This document shows, one piece after another, positions 1-8,559 of a DNA stretch of 64,000 nt. Location of the stretch: assembly GCF_003054175.1 (NCBI RefSeq), contig NZ_QBKN01000001.1, forward strand, positions 1-64,000, in the 5' to 3' direction. Positions within the stretch are counted from its first letter, which is position 1. Every line of letters begins with the position of its first letter. Under the pieces are notes generated by a model. It was given only the letters and a program-made list of their open reading frames with translations. It did no database searches and had not been told where the DNA came from. The stretch is from Allosediminivita pacifica (GTDB taxonomy: Bacteria; Pseudomonadota; Alphaproteobacteria; Rhodobacterales; Rhodobacteraceae). The position numbers and the translations under genes were made by a program.

Positions 1-797
1 ACATCAGGTCTCGTGCCAAGCTGGTCTCCATCGCAGATACCAGCTTGAATCACGCCTTCCGGTCGGCGTGAAACCCTTTTGTCAACACGGCCTAGCCAGC
101 GATGCACGTCGCTGATCTGCAATGCGGGATGGTTGCCACTCTTTGCTACCTTGATCGGCGCTGGCAGAAGCTCCTTTAGGTTGCCCGCCCAGCGCGCTGG
201 GTTTTCACCCGTTCGATGTCCTGCGACGGTCGCCCAAGACAAAACGGCTTCGATGCGTCCCCGCAGGCGTGAAGCCGTCTCTGTCTTTGTCTGCCAAATC
301 GGCTCCAGCACCCGAAGCACATCTTGGACAGTGATATCCTGAACCAACATCTTTCCGAGTTCAGGTATCGCATACGAGTTGAGCGTGCTGCGCCATTGCT
401 GTTGGTGTTTCTCATTCTTGAATGCGTCCAACTTCGCGCCAAGGTAACTGTCTACCGCCTCCGCGAAGCTCACACCGCGGCGCTGGGCGGCCACGAGCCC
501 CGCCCTTGCGGCTTTCCGGTCTTCAACCGGATCGACGCCACGTCGAACTTGGTCTTTTACCTCGCGGGCACGCTCGCGTGCAGCTGCAAGCGTCACTTCA
601 GGATAGCCGCCTAGTCCGATTTCCCGGCGCTTCTCCCCCACCTGGATCCTGAGCAGCCAACTCCTTCCGCCGTTTGCCGTGATCTGCAACAGGAGGCCCG
701 ACACACCGCCAACCGCAAATGTCGCCTTCCTACCCTTGCCGGGATACTTCAAGCGCTTCACTTCCAGCGCAGATAGCTCTTTGGCGGCACGTGGCAT
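1..797 (-). CDS. P4-type tyrosine integrase, N-terminal part (runs off left edge, probably interrupted)
   Basis: This frame reads 265 codons from an ATG at 797 to the window edge without a stop. The product begins MPRAAKELSALEVKRLKYPG. It has the DUF4102 arm-binding domain (about residues 5-95, with LLLQITANGGRSWLLR and REIGLGGYPEVTLAAARERA) followed by a SAM-like core-binding domain (about 105-235, with GVSFAEAVDSYL and NPARWAGNL), as in phage P4 and genomic-island integrases. After the NHPALQISDVHRWLGR segment the family would normally continue into a LEF-LTA-RTGE stretch leading to the catalytic Arg. Here the translation becomes unrelated for the last 30 or so codons (roughly positions 1-92), so the gene may be broken by an insertion. 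The catalytic residues would lie outside the window. GC content is lower than in the neighbouring genes, which fits acquired DNA. The family call is firm; intactness is not. Confidence 0.8.
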   Translation of the reverse strand, partial: MPRAAKELSALEVKRLKYPGKGRKATFAVGGVSGLLLQITANGGRSWLLRIQVGEKRREIGLGGYPEVTLAAARERAREVKDQVRRGVDPVEDRKAARAGLVAAQRRGVSFAEAVDSYLGAKLDAFKNEKHQQQWRSTLNSYAIPELGKMLVQDITVQDVLRVLEPIWQTKTETASRLRGRIEAVLSWATVAGHRTGENPARWAGNLKELLPAPIKVAKSGNHPALQISDVHRWLGRVDKRVSRRPEGVIQAGICDGDQLGTRPD

Positions 798-992
798 TCA
801 AACCCTCCTACTTACCCGCCATAGACAATGCAGCTGACTACTCCCCAGTGCAACACGTTGCATCAAAATCCGAGAGCCATAGAAACTCGCTATGTATTAA
901 ATGATTGTTTTTCCAAGATGCAGATCGACTTGAGCGCATCGTCGCGCGTCGCCAATATGGCGGACTTCGTCTCCGCCATCATCCTTCACAGT

Positions 993-2858
993 TCAATTGG
1001 CATCGCCCGAGTGCGTCGTCTGGGCGAGCGCGCCTGCGAGAGCTGCGGCGGTCAGGTGGTCGCGGAGTGAGGTCGGGTGCGCCAATCCCATGCGGTCGAG
1101 TTCGTCTCCGTAGGCACTGCGCTGCCGTAGGCCCCGGGCGGCGAGGGTGAGAAGCTGCCTGCGCGAGCCTTGCGACCGCGCCAATAGCTCCAGCGCCGGC
1201 AGCAGACGGCGCTCGGTTGCGTCGAAATCCGTGCCGAAGGGGAAGTCGGGCAGCCATGTACTGCGAAAGGGCCGGAGCCAGCGCCCGAGCGTCCCGGGCA
1301 GGTTTGTGCGGTGCGCCTCCGGGATCTCGTGCCCAGAGGGGATCTTCCAGGCCGCCTTCGCCTTTTCCAGAAGCTTGCCCTGAAACCGGCTGTCGGCCAC
1401 GTTCAGCAGCGCTGCCACGACCTCGGCATCGCTGCGGCCGCGCAGGTCGGCGATGCCGTATTCGGTCACGACCACGTCGCGCAAGTGGCGCGGCACGGTT
1501 TCGGGGAGGTTGTCCCAGACGATGTTGCTCTCGAGGCCACCGGAGCCCCGCCGCGTGGCGGGAAGCGTGATGATCGACCGCCCGTCTTCGAGCGCATGGG
1601 CCTGCGTGACAAAGTCGTGCTGCCCGCCGACGCCGCTGACGACCTGGCCTTCGGCGCGGGTGTCGGAGTTCACCGCGCCCAGCAGCGTGACCTTCATCGC
1701 CGAATTGATGAAGCGGGCGCCCTGCCGGGCCGCCCTTCGGTCCGCCTCGCCCCCGAGCAGGGTGTTGGTGTAGCTCACCGGGGCCATGGCGATCTTCGCG
1801 CGCTTCTCAGGGGGCATCTTGCGCAGCCGGGCGTAGAAATCGCGGCTTTCGACGAAGAAGCCCGCGTGGATCGCCGCACCTTCCGCGTCGCGCCGGATCA
1901 CGCCGGACTCGAAAAGCTGCAGCAGCCCATCGACCAGCATCTCGGTGACCCCGTAAAGCCCGGTCTCGAAGGGCGCGTCCTCGGCGAAGCCGCCGCCGGG
2001 GAAGGGGCTCGCCGCGTGGATCTCCGCCACCTCGCCCCGGTCGCGCAGCAGCAGGGCCTGGGCCACGGCATCGCCGATGGCGCCGATGCCGATCTGCAGC
2101 GTGCCACCGTCGGGCACCAGTCGCGAGACATGCAGCCCGATGGCGTGGGCGGCGTCGTCCACCGGCCGCTTGACCGCCGAGAACAGCTCGAAGGGCTCGG
2201 GCGGATCGAGCAGCATGTCCGCCTCGTGCCCCGGAAAGGCGGCCTCGCCCTCCATGAAGGGCAGCTCGGGGTTCAGCTCGCCGGCGAAGAGCGCGGTCAG
2301 CCGTCCGTCGCGGCGCATCGCCATGAGATCGGCGGTGATGTCGGGGTTGCAGGACATGCTGAGCCGGTCTTCGTCCTCTGCGACAAGTTGAAGGATCAGG
2401 TTCGGCTCATGCGCCAGCAAGACATCGCGGGCGTGGCTGTAGTTGACCGAGATGTAATCCTGCTGCGCGGGGGCGACCCCAAGCCAGCGCCCGGCAAGGA
2501 AGAAGAACTCCCGCACCTCGATATTGGCGGGCAGGGTGCCCGCGCGCAGCATGGCGGCGTAGTCGATCTGCGGATAGGCCCCGAACAGCCGGTCGAGCGC
2601 TGGGTCGAGAAAGCGCTTCTGCATGTCGCCCGAGGGCGCAGGGCGTTCCAGCGTCAGGGCGGTGAAGATGGTGAGCCGCAGCTCCGGGTTCTCGACCGCA
2701 AGGCGGGTCAGCGCGTTCAGCAGCGTGACCGGTTTGCCGAGCCCCAGGGGCAGGCCGATCCGCAGGTCCTTGCCGAGGCGCGCGACGATCTCGCGCGCCA
2801 TGGCCTCGGCATCGGTGAAACGGGTCGGGGCCTCAGGCAAGTGTCGACCACCCGGCAT
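993..2858 (-). CDS. acetyl-CoA hydrolase/transferase family protein
   Basis: This 621-residue protein belongs to the acetyl-CoA hydrolase / CoA-transferase family, which moves or hydrolyses CoA on short acyl groups. The C-terminal AcetylCoA_hydro domain is clear: GGQHDFVTQAHALEDGRSII, then VVTEYGIADLRGRSDAEVV and the ESNIVWDNLPETVPRH region. The tail WLPDFPFGTDFDATERRLLP extends beyond the minimal transferase, as in the long ~620-residue versions. The ATG at 2858 overlaps the end of the upstream fadJ-like gene by 26 bases. A TTG closer to the fadJ stop, or an ATG about 12 codons further in, are possible alternatives. It is the last gene of a minus-strand beta-oxidation operon. It may release CoA from acetyl-CoA or short acyl-CoA, or transfer CoA between acids; the substrate cannot be fixed from sequence. 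Confidence 0.85.
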   Translation of the reverse strand: MPGGRHLPEAPTRFTDAEAMAREIVARLGKDLRIGLPLGLGKPVTLLNALTRLAVENPELRLTIFTALTLERPAPSGDMQKRFLDPALDRLFGAYPQIDYAAMLRAGTLPANIEVREFFFLAGRWLGVAPAQQDYISVNYSHARDVLLAHEPNLILQLVAEDEDRLSMSCNPDITADLMAMRRDGRLTALFAGELNPELPFMEGEAAFPGHEADMLLDPPEPFELFSAVKRPVDDAAHAIGLHVSRLVPDGGTLQIGIGAIGDAVAQALLLRDRGEVAEIHAASPFPGGGFAEDAPFETGLYGVTEMLVDGLLQLFESGVIRRDAEGAAIHAGFFVESRDFYARLRKMPPEKRAKIAMAPVSYTNTLLGGEADRRAARQGARFINSAMKVTLLGAVNSDTRAEGQVVSGVGGQHDFVTQAHALEDGRSIITLPATRRGSGGLESNIVWDNLPETVPRHLRDVVVTEYGIADLRGRSDAEVVAALLNVADSRFQGKLLEKAKAAWKIPSGHEIPEAHRTNLPGTLGRWLRPFRSTWLPDFPFGTDFDATERRLLPALELLARSQGSRRQLLTLAARGLRQRSAYGDELDRMGLAHPTSLRDHLTAAALAGALAQTTHSGDAN

Positions 2859-4911
2859 CGGGCGCAAAGCGCGGTCCGTGCCGCTCTGCCAGCCCTTCCA
2901 GCGTGCCGCGGACCTCTTCGACGCCACGGCTGCGGGCGTAGTGCATCGGGCCGCCGCGGAAGGGGGCAAAGCCGGTGCCGAAGATCATCGCGCCATCCAC
3001 CTGATCCGCGTCGCGCGCCACGCCAAGCCGCAGGCACTCGACGCAGGCGTCCAGCATGGGCAGGATCAGCCGGTCAGTCAGGGCACTGTCCTCCCCTTCG
3101 CCCGTCCCGGGGTCGGGCGCACCGTCCGACCAGTCGTAGAAGCCCTGGCCCGCCTTCTTGCCGGTCTCGCCGCGGTCCACCTTGTCGCGCAGCCAGCCCG
3201 GGATCTCGGCCATGGGCTTGTCGAGATCGGACCGAAGGCTTTCGGCCACGTGCAGGCAGATGTCGAGCCCAACCTGGTCGGCCAGCGTCACCGGACCCAT
3301 GGGCATACCGAAGCGCAGCGCGGCGCGGTCGATCTCTTCCTTCGCCACGCCTTCGTCGATCAGCGTCATGGCCTCCATCAGGTAGGGCGTCAGGGCGCGG
3401 TTCACGAGAAAGCCGGGATGGTCGGTCACGCGGGCAGGCAGGCGGCTGATTTCGGTGCAGAAGGCGGCAAGCCGGTCCGCGATCTTCGGGTCCGTGCCAC
3501 TGTGCGAGACCACTTCGACAAGCTGCATCTTCGCGACCGGATTGAAGAAATGCAGCCCGGCAAAGCGCGCGGCCTCGGGCACCTTGTCGGCCAGCTTGGC
3601 AAGCCGGAGGCTCGAGGTGTTGCTGGCAAGGATCGCGCCGGGTTTCAGGCGCTCTGCGATGTCTGCGTAGATCTTCGCCTTGAGCGCCGCATCCTCCGGC
3701 CCCGCCTCGATCACGAGGTCGGCCTTCGCCACGCCGTATCCCTTCGGATCGGGCATCAGCCGGTCGAGCGCATCGCGGGTTTCGGCGTCGGACAGATGCG
3801 CGCCCTTGCAGGTCTTGCGCGCCCGCTTGATCGCGGCACCCAGCGGGGCGGTCTCCACGTCGCCCAGCGTCACGGTCCTGCCCTTCAGCGCCGCCCACGC
3901 GGCAATGTCGGCGCCCATTGCGCCCGCGCCGATGACATGCACGTGGTCGATGCCGCTTGTGCCGGGCCCGTCCGCCTTGAGGCCCTGCCGCAGGAAGAAG
4001 ACGCGCATCAGATTGCGGGCGGTGTCGGTCTCCAGAAGACGCGCAAAGCTCTCGATCTCGGCGGCCTGCATGGCCTTGGGATCGTCGCCGTGCTCTTCCC
4101 ACATGTCTATCAGCGCATAGGGGGCGGGGTAGTGCTCCTGCGGCGCCTGTTTCGCGGTCTCTGCGCGCATGCGCTTGGCCGCGAACCCGCGCGCCGACTG
4201 GAACGACAGCGCCCGTGCTTTCAGCCCCGTGTCGCGCTTGGGGGCGCCCTTCGACGCCAAGGCCCGCACCGCAGCCGCCACGTGCCGCTCCTCGGTCACC
4301 TCGTCGGCGATGCCGAGCTTCCTGGCCTTGCCGGTGTGCGCGGTCTTGCCGGCAAGCATGAGCGTCATCGCCTCGAGCGGGTCGATCAGCGCGGGCAGGC
4401 GGAAGGTGCCGCCAAGCCCCGGGTGCAGGCCAAGCTGCACTTCGGGAAAGCCGAAAGAGCCGCCATCGACGAGGATCCGCGCGTCGCAGGCAAGCGCCAG
4501 CTCGAACCCGGCACCAAGCGCCGCACCGTGCACCACCGCGATTGTGGGGCAGGGCAGGGCGGCCAGCCGGTCGAGCACATCGTGCCCCTGCTTCAGCAGA
4601 TCAGCGGCGCCATCGTCGGCCATGTCCGCAAAGCCCGAGATGTCGGCCCCGGCGGCAAAGCCCTTGAGCTTGGCCGAGCGGATCACCACAGCCTTCGGCG
4701 TCGCCATCTCAAGCCGCGCCACATGCGCTTCAAGCTCGCGGATCACCTCGGCCGAGATCGTGTTGGTGCTGCTGTCGGCCACGTCCAGCACCAGCCAGGC
4801 CACGCCGTCGGCATCTGTCGCGCTGCGCCAGTTGTCCTTGGGGGCAAGCCCCTCGGTGGGCCCGAGCTCGAGCTTCGTTTCGCCCAGGAATGTCAGAACC
4901 GGTCCCGTCAT
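2833..4911 (-). CDS. fadJ: multifunctional fatty acid oxidation protein, FadJ-like (enoyl-CoA hydratase / 3-hydroxyacyl-CoA dehydrogenase)
   Basis: The 692-residue product has an N-terminal crotonase domain (about 1-210; GFAAGADISGF, HGAALGAGFELALACDARI with its catalytic-type Glu, and FPEVQLGLHPGLGGTFRLP). It then has a Rossmann 3-hydroxyacyl-CoA dehydrogenase domain (about 315-500; HVIGAGAMGADIAAWAALKG, ILASNTSSLRL, GLHFFNPVAKMQLVEVV) and two C-terminal helical dimerisation segments (DHPGFLVNRALTPYL and the FRGGPMHYA region). It would hydrate enoyl-CoA and oxidise 3-hydroxyacyl-CoA in beta-oxidation. The ATG at 4911 overlaps the thiolase stop (ATGA), so the two genes are translationally coupled. 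Length is near that of E. coli FadJ (~714 aa). Whether it prefers short or long chains is unknown. Confidence 0.95.
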   Translation of the reverse strand: MTGPVLTFLGETKLELGPTEGLAPKDNWRSATDADGVAWLVLDVADSSTNTISAEVIRELEAHVARLEMATPKAVVIRSAKLKGFAAGADISGFADMADDGAADLLKQGHDVLDRLAALPCPTIAVVHGAALGAGFELALACDARILVDGGSFGFPEVQLGLHPGLGGTFRLPALIDPLEAMTLMLAGKTAHTGKARKLGIADEVTEERHVAAAVRALASKGAPKRDTGLKARALSFQSARGFAAKRMRAETAKQAPQEHYPAPYALIDMWEEHGDDPKAMQAAEIESFARLLETDTARNLMRVFFLRQGLKADGPGTSGIDHVHVIGAGAMGADIAAWAALKGRTVTLGDVETAPLGAAIKRARKTCKGAHLSDAETRDALDRLMPDPKGYGVAKADLVIEAGPEDAALKAKIYADIAERLKPGAILASNTSSLRLAKLADKVPEAARFAGLHFFNPVAKMQLVEVVSHSGTDPKIADRLAAFCTEISRLPARVTDHPGFLVNRALTPYLMEAMTLIDEGVAKEEIDRAALRFGMPMGPVTLADQVGLDICLHVAESLRSDLDKPMAEIPGWLRDKVDRGETGKKAGQGFYDWSDGAPDPGTGEGEDSALTDRLILPMLDACVECLRLGVARDADQVDGAMIFGTGFAPFRGGPMHYARSRGVEEVRGTLEGLAERHGPRFAPDAGWSTLA

Positions 4912-6194
4912 GCGGCCTCCAGCAGCATGGCGCCGCCCAGGCCGCCGCCGATGCACTCGGTGGCGATGCCGCGGCGGGCGCCGCGCTGTTTCAATGCGTT
5001 GGCAAGATGCAGCACGATGCGGTTGCCGCTGGTGCCCACAGGGTGGCCCAGCGAGATCGCGCCACCATCGACGTTGAGCCTGTCGCGCTCGATCCGCCCG
5101 AAGGCGCTTTCGTAGCCCAGAACCTCGCGGCAGAAGGCATCGTCCTCCCAGGCGGCGAGGCAGGACAGCACCTGCGCGGCGAAGGCTTCGTTGATTTCCC
5201 ACACGTCGATGTCATCGGGTCCGAAGCCGTGACGCTGCGCGAGGGGCGTCGCCGACAGCACAGGCCCCAGCCCCATGATCGACGGGTCGAGCGCCGCCCA
5301 GTCGCTGTCGGCGATCCGCGCGATGGGGGTAAGCCCGTGCGCCTCGACCGCCGTTTCCGAGGCGAGCAGCGTCCAAGACGCCCCGTCCGTGATCTGCGAG
5401 GCATTGCCCGCCGTCACCTTGCCATGAGGCTTCTCGAAAACCGGCTTCAGCTTGGCGAGTGAGGCCATGTCGCTGTTCGGGCGCACGCCATCGTCCCGTT
5501 CGTGCACCCCGCCGTCGGTATCGAAGGCAGGCTCCACCTCGCCGTCGAGCAGTCCCGCCTCCTGCGCGCGGGCCAGCCGGTGATGGCTTTCGACGGCATA
5601 GGCGTCGGCGTCTTCTCGCGAGATGCCGAACCGGTGGGCCAGCACCTCGGCGGTCTGGCCCATGTTGAGCTCGGTGATCGGATCGGTCAGCCCGCGCTCC
5701 AAACCGATCACGGGCTTGAAGAAGTCGGGCCGCAGTCCGCCCATTCGGCGCGCGGTGTCCACCGGCCCCTTGGCCTGTGCCATGCCCGCGTACCATTCGA
5801 CGGCCTTCTCGCGCAGCACCAGCGGCGAATGGCTCAGTGCCTCGGCGCCGCCGGCCAGGATCATCTCGTGCGATCCATCGCGGATGTAGCGGTAGGCGGT
5901 GTCGATGCTCTGCATGCCCGATCCGCAGTTGATCTGCATGGTGAAGGCCACCGTCTGTTCCGGCAGGCCGAGCCGCAGCGCGGCGACGCGGGCCGGGTTC
6001 ATCTCGTCGGCGATGACGTTCACGCAGCCCAGCACAACAAGGTCGATGGCCTCGCGCGGGATCGGCTGGCGGGCCAGCAGAGGGCGCCCGCACTGCACGG
6101 CCAGGTCGACCGGCGTGAAGGGTCCCGGCCCCCCGCGGGCCTTGAGGAACGGCGTTCTTGCGCCATCCACGATGTAGACGGGTCGTCCTGTCAT
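4908..6194 (-). CDS. fadI: acetyl-CoA C-acyltransferase (thiolase), FadI-like
   Basis: This 428-residue thiolase would cleave 3-ketoacyl-CoA to acetyl-CoA and a shortened acyl-CoA. The active-site set is complete: nucleophile C90 in MQINCGSGMQS, WEINEAFAAQ, H384 in AISLGHPVGTSG, and C414 in CIGGGLGGAM. The length and the longer N-terminal half fit FadI/HADHB-type thiolases better than the ~392-residue PhaA type. It sits between the acyl-CoA dehydrogenase and fadJ-like genes with 4-base ATGA overlaps on both sides, giving a tightly coupled dehydrogenase-thiolase-hydratase/dehydrogenase operon. Confidence 0.95.
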   Translation of the reverse strand: MTGRPVYIVDGARTPFLKARGGPGPFTPVDLAVQCGRPLLARQPIPREAIDLVVLGCVNVIADEMNPARVAALRLGLPEQTVAFTMQINCGSGMQSIDTAYRYIRDGSHEMILAGGAEALSHSPLVLREKAVEWYAGMAQAKGPVDTARRMGGLRPDFFKPVIGLERGLTDPITELNMGQTAEVLAHRFGISREDADAYAVESHHRLARAQEAGLLDGEVEPAFDTDGGVHERDDGVRPNSDMASLAKLKPVFEKPHGKVTAGNASQITDGASWTLLASETAVEAHGLTPIARIADSDWAALDPSIMGLGPVLSATPLAQRHGFGPDDIDVWEINEAFAAQVLSCLAAWEDDAFCREVLGYESAFGRIERDRLNVDGGAISLGHPVGTSGNRIVLHLANALKQRGARRGIATECIGGGLGGAMLLEAA

Positions 6195-8440
6195 TCCGCG
6201 GCCTCCGGTCTGGATTTGTGGTCATGCGCATAGGCCGGGAAGTGCCGCCCCAGCGCCTCGGGTGTGAAATCGTCCACCGCGATCACCTTCGCGACGGCCT
6301 TCTGCATGGCGTCGAGCTGGGCCTTCTCGGCCTCCGTGATGCGCCCGTCGGCCAGCCCCTGTTCCGGCGTCTGCTTGCCCTCGCGGAGGCGCTTGCGGAT
6401 GGGCTCGGCCTCGATCACGCGGGCAAAGGCATCCTCGAGCGCGCCAAGATCGTCGCGCCGTCCGCTGGAATGAAGCCGACCGACGATCCTGTCACGTGTC
6501 TTCGAGGGATTGAGCAGGAGTTCCGCGCAGGCCTGCGTGATCTTGTCATCGGGCCCGCGCGCCGCGCGCCCGGTGCGCGTCACCGCGCGTAGCAGCCAAG
6601 CCGCCCAGCGGGCGGGCAGGTTGGCCAGCACCTCGTCCATCGAGCGGTGGATGCGCGCCAGCGCCGAATGCGCGGAATACTCCAGAAGCGGCAGGTCGGC
6701 CGAGGGCCGTCCGTCGTCCTGCCAGCGCTTCAGCGCAGCCGTGAGGATGTAGAGATCCGACAGGATGTCGCCCATCCTGGCCGAGATCATCTCCTTGCGC
6801 TTCAGCCCGCCGCCCATGGTGAGAAAGGCGAAATCCGCCGTCAGCGCGTAGGCCGCTGACCACCGCGCCACCTGCCGGTAGATCCAGGTGGCCCCGCCCG
6901 CGTCGGGCGCGGGCGCGAAAAGCCCGCCGGTCCAGCCCCGGCCAAGCGCCCGGAAAAAGGTCTTCGTCGAATGGCCCACGTGGGCCCAGAAATGGCGGTC
7001 GAAGGCCTCGATGGACTTTTCCTCGTCCTCTTCCTCAAGCGCCTGCATCTCGTCCAGAAGGTGCGGATGAGCCCGGATCGACCCCTGGCCGAAGACGATC
7101 AGGTTGCGGGTGACGATATTGGCGCCCTCCACCGTGATCCCGATCGGCATCGCCTTGTAGAGCGGCATCAGGTAGTTCTTCGGACCGTCGATCACCGTCT
7201 TGCCGGAATGGATGTCCATCGCGTGGTTCAGCCCCTCGCGCATCCGGTTGGTGCCGTGCAGCTTCATGATCGCTGATATCACCGCCAGCGACCGGCCCTC
7301 GTCGAGCCCCGCGCAGGTCAGTCGCCGCGCGGCGTCAAGCTCGTAGGCCCCTGCCGCTAGCGCCCCCAGCGGCGCCTGGATGCCCTCGAACTTGCCGATG
7401 GGCAGGCCGAACTGTTCGCGCACCCGGGCATAGGCACCCGAGCTGTGCGCGCAAAGCGACATGGCCGCCGCCGAAAGCGAGGGCAGCGAGATGCCCCGCC
7501 CGGCTGCCAGCGCGCTCATCAGCATCATCCAGCCCTGTCCGGCCCGCTCGGCGCCGCCGATGATGTTGTCGAGCGGGATGAAGACATCGTGCCCCTCTGT
7601 CGGGCCGTTCTGGAACATCGTCGAGGACGGAATATGCCGCCGCCCGGTCACGACACCGGGCAGGTCGGTGGGCACCAGTGCGCAAGTGATGCCGATGTCG
7701 GCCTCATCGCCCACAAGCCCGTCGGGATCGCGCAGCTTGAAGGCCAGCCCCAGAACCGTGCACACGGGCGCAAGCGTGATGTAGCGCTTGGCCCAGTTCA
7801 GCCGGATGCCAAGTACCTCTTCACCGTTCCAGGTGCCGTGGCAGATGACGCCCTCGTCCACCATGGCCGAGGCATCCGAACCAGCCTCGGCGCTGGTCAG
7901 CCCGAAGGCCGGCAGCTCGCGCCCGTCGGCGAGGCGGGGCAGCCAGTGTTCCTGCTGGTCCTTCGTGCCGAACTGCAGCAGCAATTCCCCGGGCCCGAGC
8001 GAGTTGGGCACCATGACGGTCACCGCCGCCGCGACCGAGCGGGTGGAGATGTAGCGCACCACCTCGGAATGGCCGAACGCGGAAAACCCGAGGCCCCCGT
8101 GTTCCTTCGGGATGATCATCCCGAAAAAGCCCTTGTCGCCCATGAACTTCCAGACCTCGGGCGGCAGGTCGGCGGACTCGTGGTTGATGGCCCAGTCGTC
8201 GAGCATCTCGCAAAGCGCGACGCAGGGCCCGTCGATAAAGGCCTGCTCGTCAGGCGTCAGCTTCGGCGCCGCCACCTCGGACAGCTTGCTCCAGTCAGGG
8301 TTGCCCGAGAAAAGCTCGGCCTCCCACCAGACCTCCCCAGCCGAAAGCGCCTCGGATTCGGTCTTGGATAGCCGTGGCAGGGCGTCCCGCGCCCAGCGAT
8401 GGATCGGTTTCGTGAGGTATTTCTGCCGGAAGCTGGTCAT
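6191..8440 (-). CDS. fadE: acyl-CoA dehydrogenase, large FadE type
   Basis: The 749-residue protein follows the E. coli FadE plan (814 aa) rather than the ~390-residue soluble acyl-CoA dehydrogenases. It has an N-terminal extension, an acyl-CoA dehydrogenase core (LPPEVWKFMGDKGFFGMIIP, AFGLTSAEAGSDA, AGRGISLPSLSAAAM, and ITVEGANIVTRNLIVFGQG with the likely catalytic Glu) and a C-terminal DUF1974-like helical domain. It would make the first double bond of beta-oxidation with FAD and pass electrons to ETF. The ATG at 8440 (MTSFRQKYLTKPIHRW) is chosen because the upstream in-frame codons do not look family-like. It is the first gene of the operon continuing into the thiolase, fadJ-like and acetyl-CoA hydrolase genes. 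Confidence 0.92.
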   Translation of the reverse strand: MTSFRQKYLTKPIHRWARDALPRLSKTESEALSAGEVWWEAELFSGNPDWSKLSEVAAPKLTPDEQAFIDGPCVALCEMLDDWAINHESADLPPEVWKFMGDKGFFGMIIPKEHGGLGFSAFGHSEVVRYISTRSVAAAVTVMVPNSLGPGELLLQFGTKDQQEHWLPRLADGRELPAFGLTSAEAGSDASAMVDEGVICHGTWNGEEVLGIRLNWAKRYITLAPVCTVLGLAFKLRDPDGLVGDEADIGITCALVPTDLPGVVTGRRHIPSSTMFQNGPTEGHDVFIPLDNIIGGAERAGQGWMMLMSALAAGRGISLPSLSAAAMSLCAHSSGAYARVREQFGLPIGKFEGIQAPLGALAAGAYELDAARRLTCAGLDEGRSLAVISAIMKLHGTNRMREGLNHAMDIHSGKTVIDGPKNYLMPLYKAMPIGITVEGANIVTRNLIVFGQGSIRAHPHLLDEMQALEEEDEEKSIEAFDRHFWAHVGHSTKTFFRALGRGWTGGLFAPAPDAGGATWIYRQVARWSAAYALTADFAFLTMGGGLKRKEMISARMGDILSDLYILTAALKRWQDDGRPSADLPLLEYSAHSALARIHRSMDEVLANLPARWAAWLLRAVTRTGRAARGPDDKITQACAELLLNPSKTRDRIVGRLHSSGRRDDLGALEDAFARVIEAEPIRKRLREGKQTPEQGLADGRITEAEKAQLDAMQKAVAKVIAVDDFTPEALGRHFPAYAHDHKSRPEAAE

Positions 8441-8559
8441 ACCGCGCGCCCTCCCTTGCTGCGGATACCAGAACAACTCTCGCGGCGCGGGCCGGGGTTC
8501 CCGTCACGTGGCGTCGCGTCTCGCAGGATCGGGAATTGCCCGGGCTTCGCGGCGACGCC

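Noticed and set aside
797-993. tRNA or tRNA 3' end as attachment site next to the integrase
   Set aside because: Searched by eye for a T-arm and acceptor pattern; none found in this gap. GGCGGA-TCCGCC near 960 is only a short inverted repeat.
1311-3449. Long open frame (712 codons) on the plus strand opposite the acetyl-CoA hydrolase and fadJ genes
   Set aside because: It is the mirror of high-GC coding DNA: no family motifs, biased Arg/Ala/Gly content, and the minus strand has clear enzymes.
2623-5115. 830-codon plus-strand frame across fadJ
   Set aside because: Antisense of a well-supported multifunctional enzyme; composition is not protein-like.
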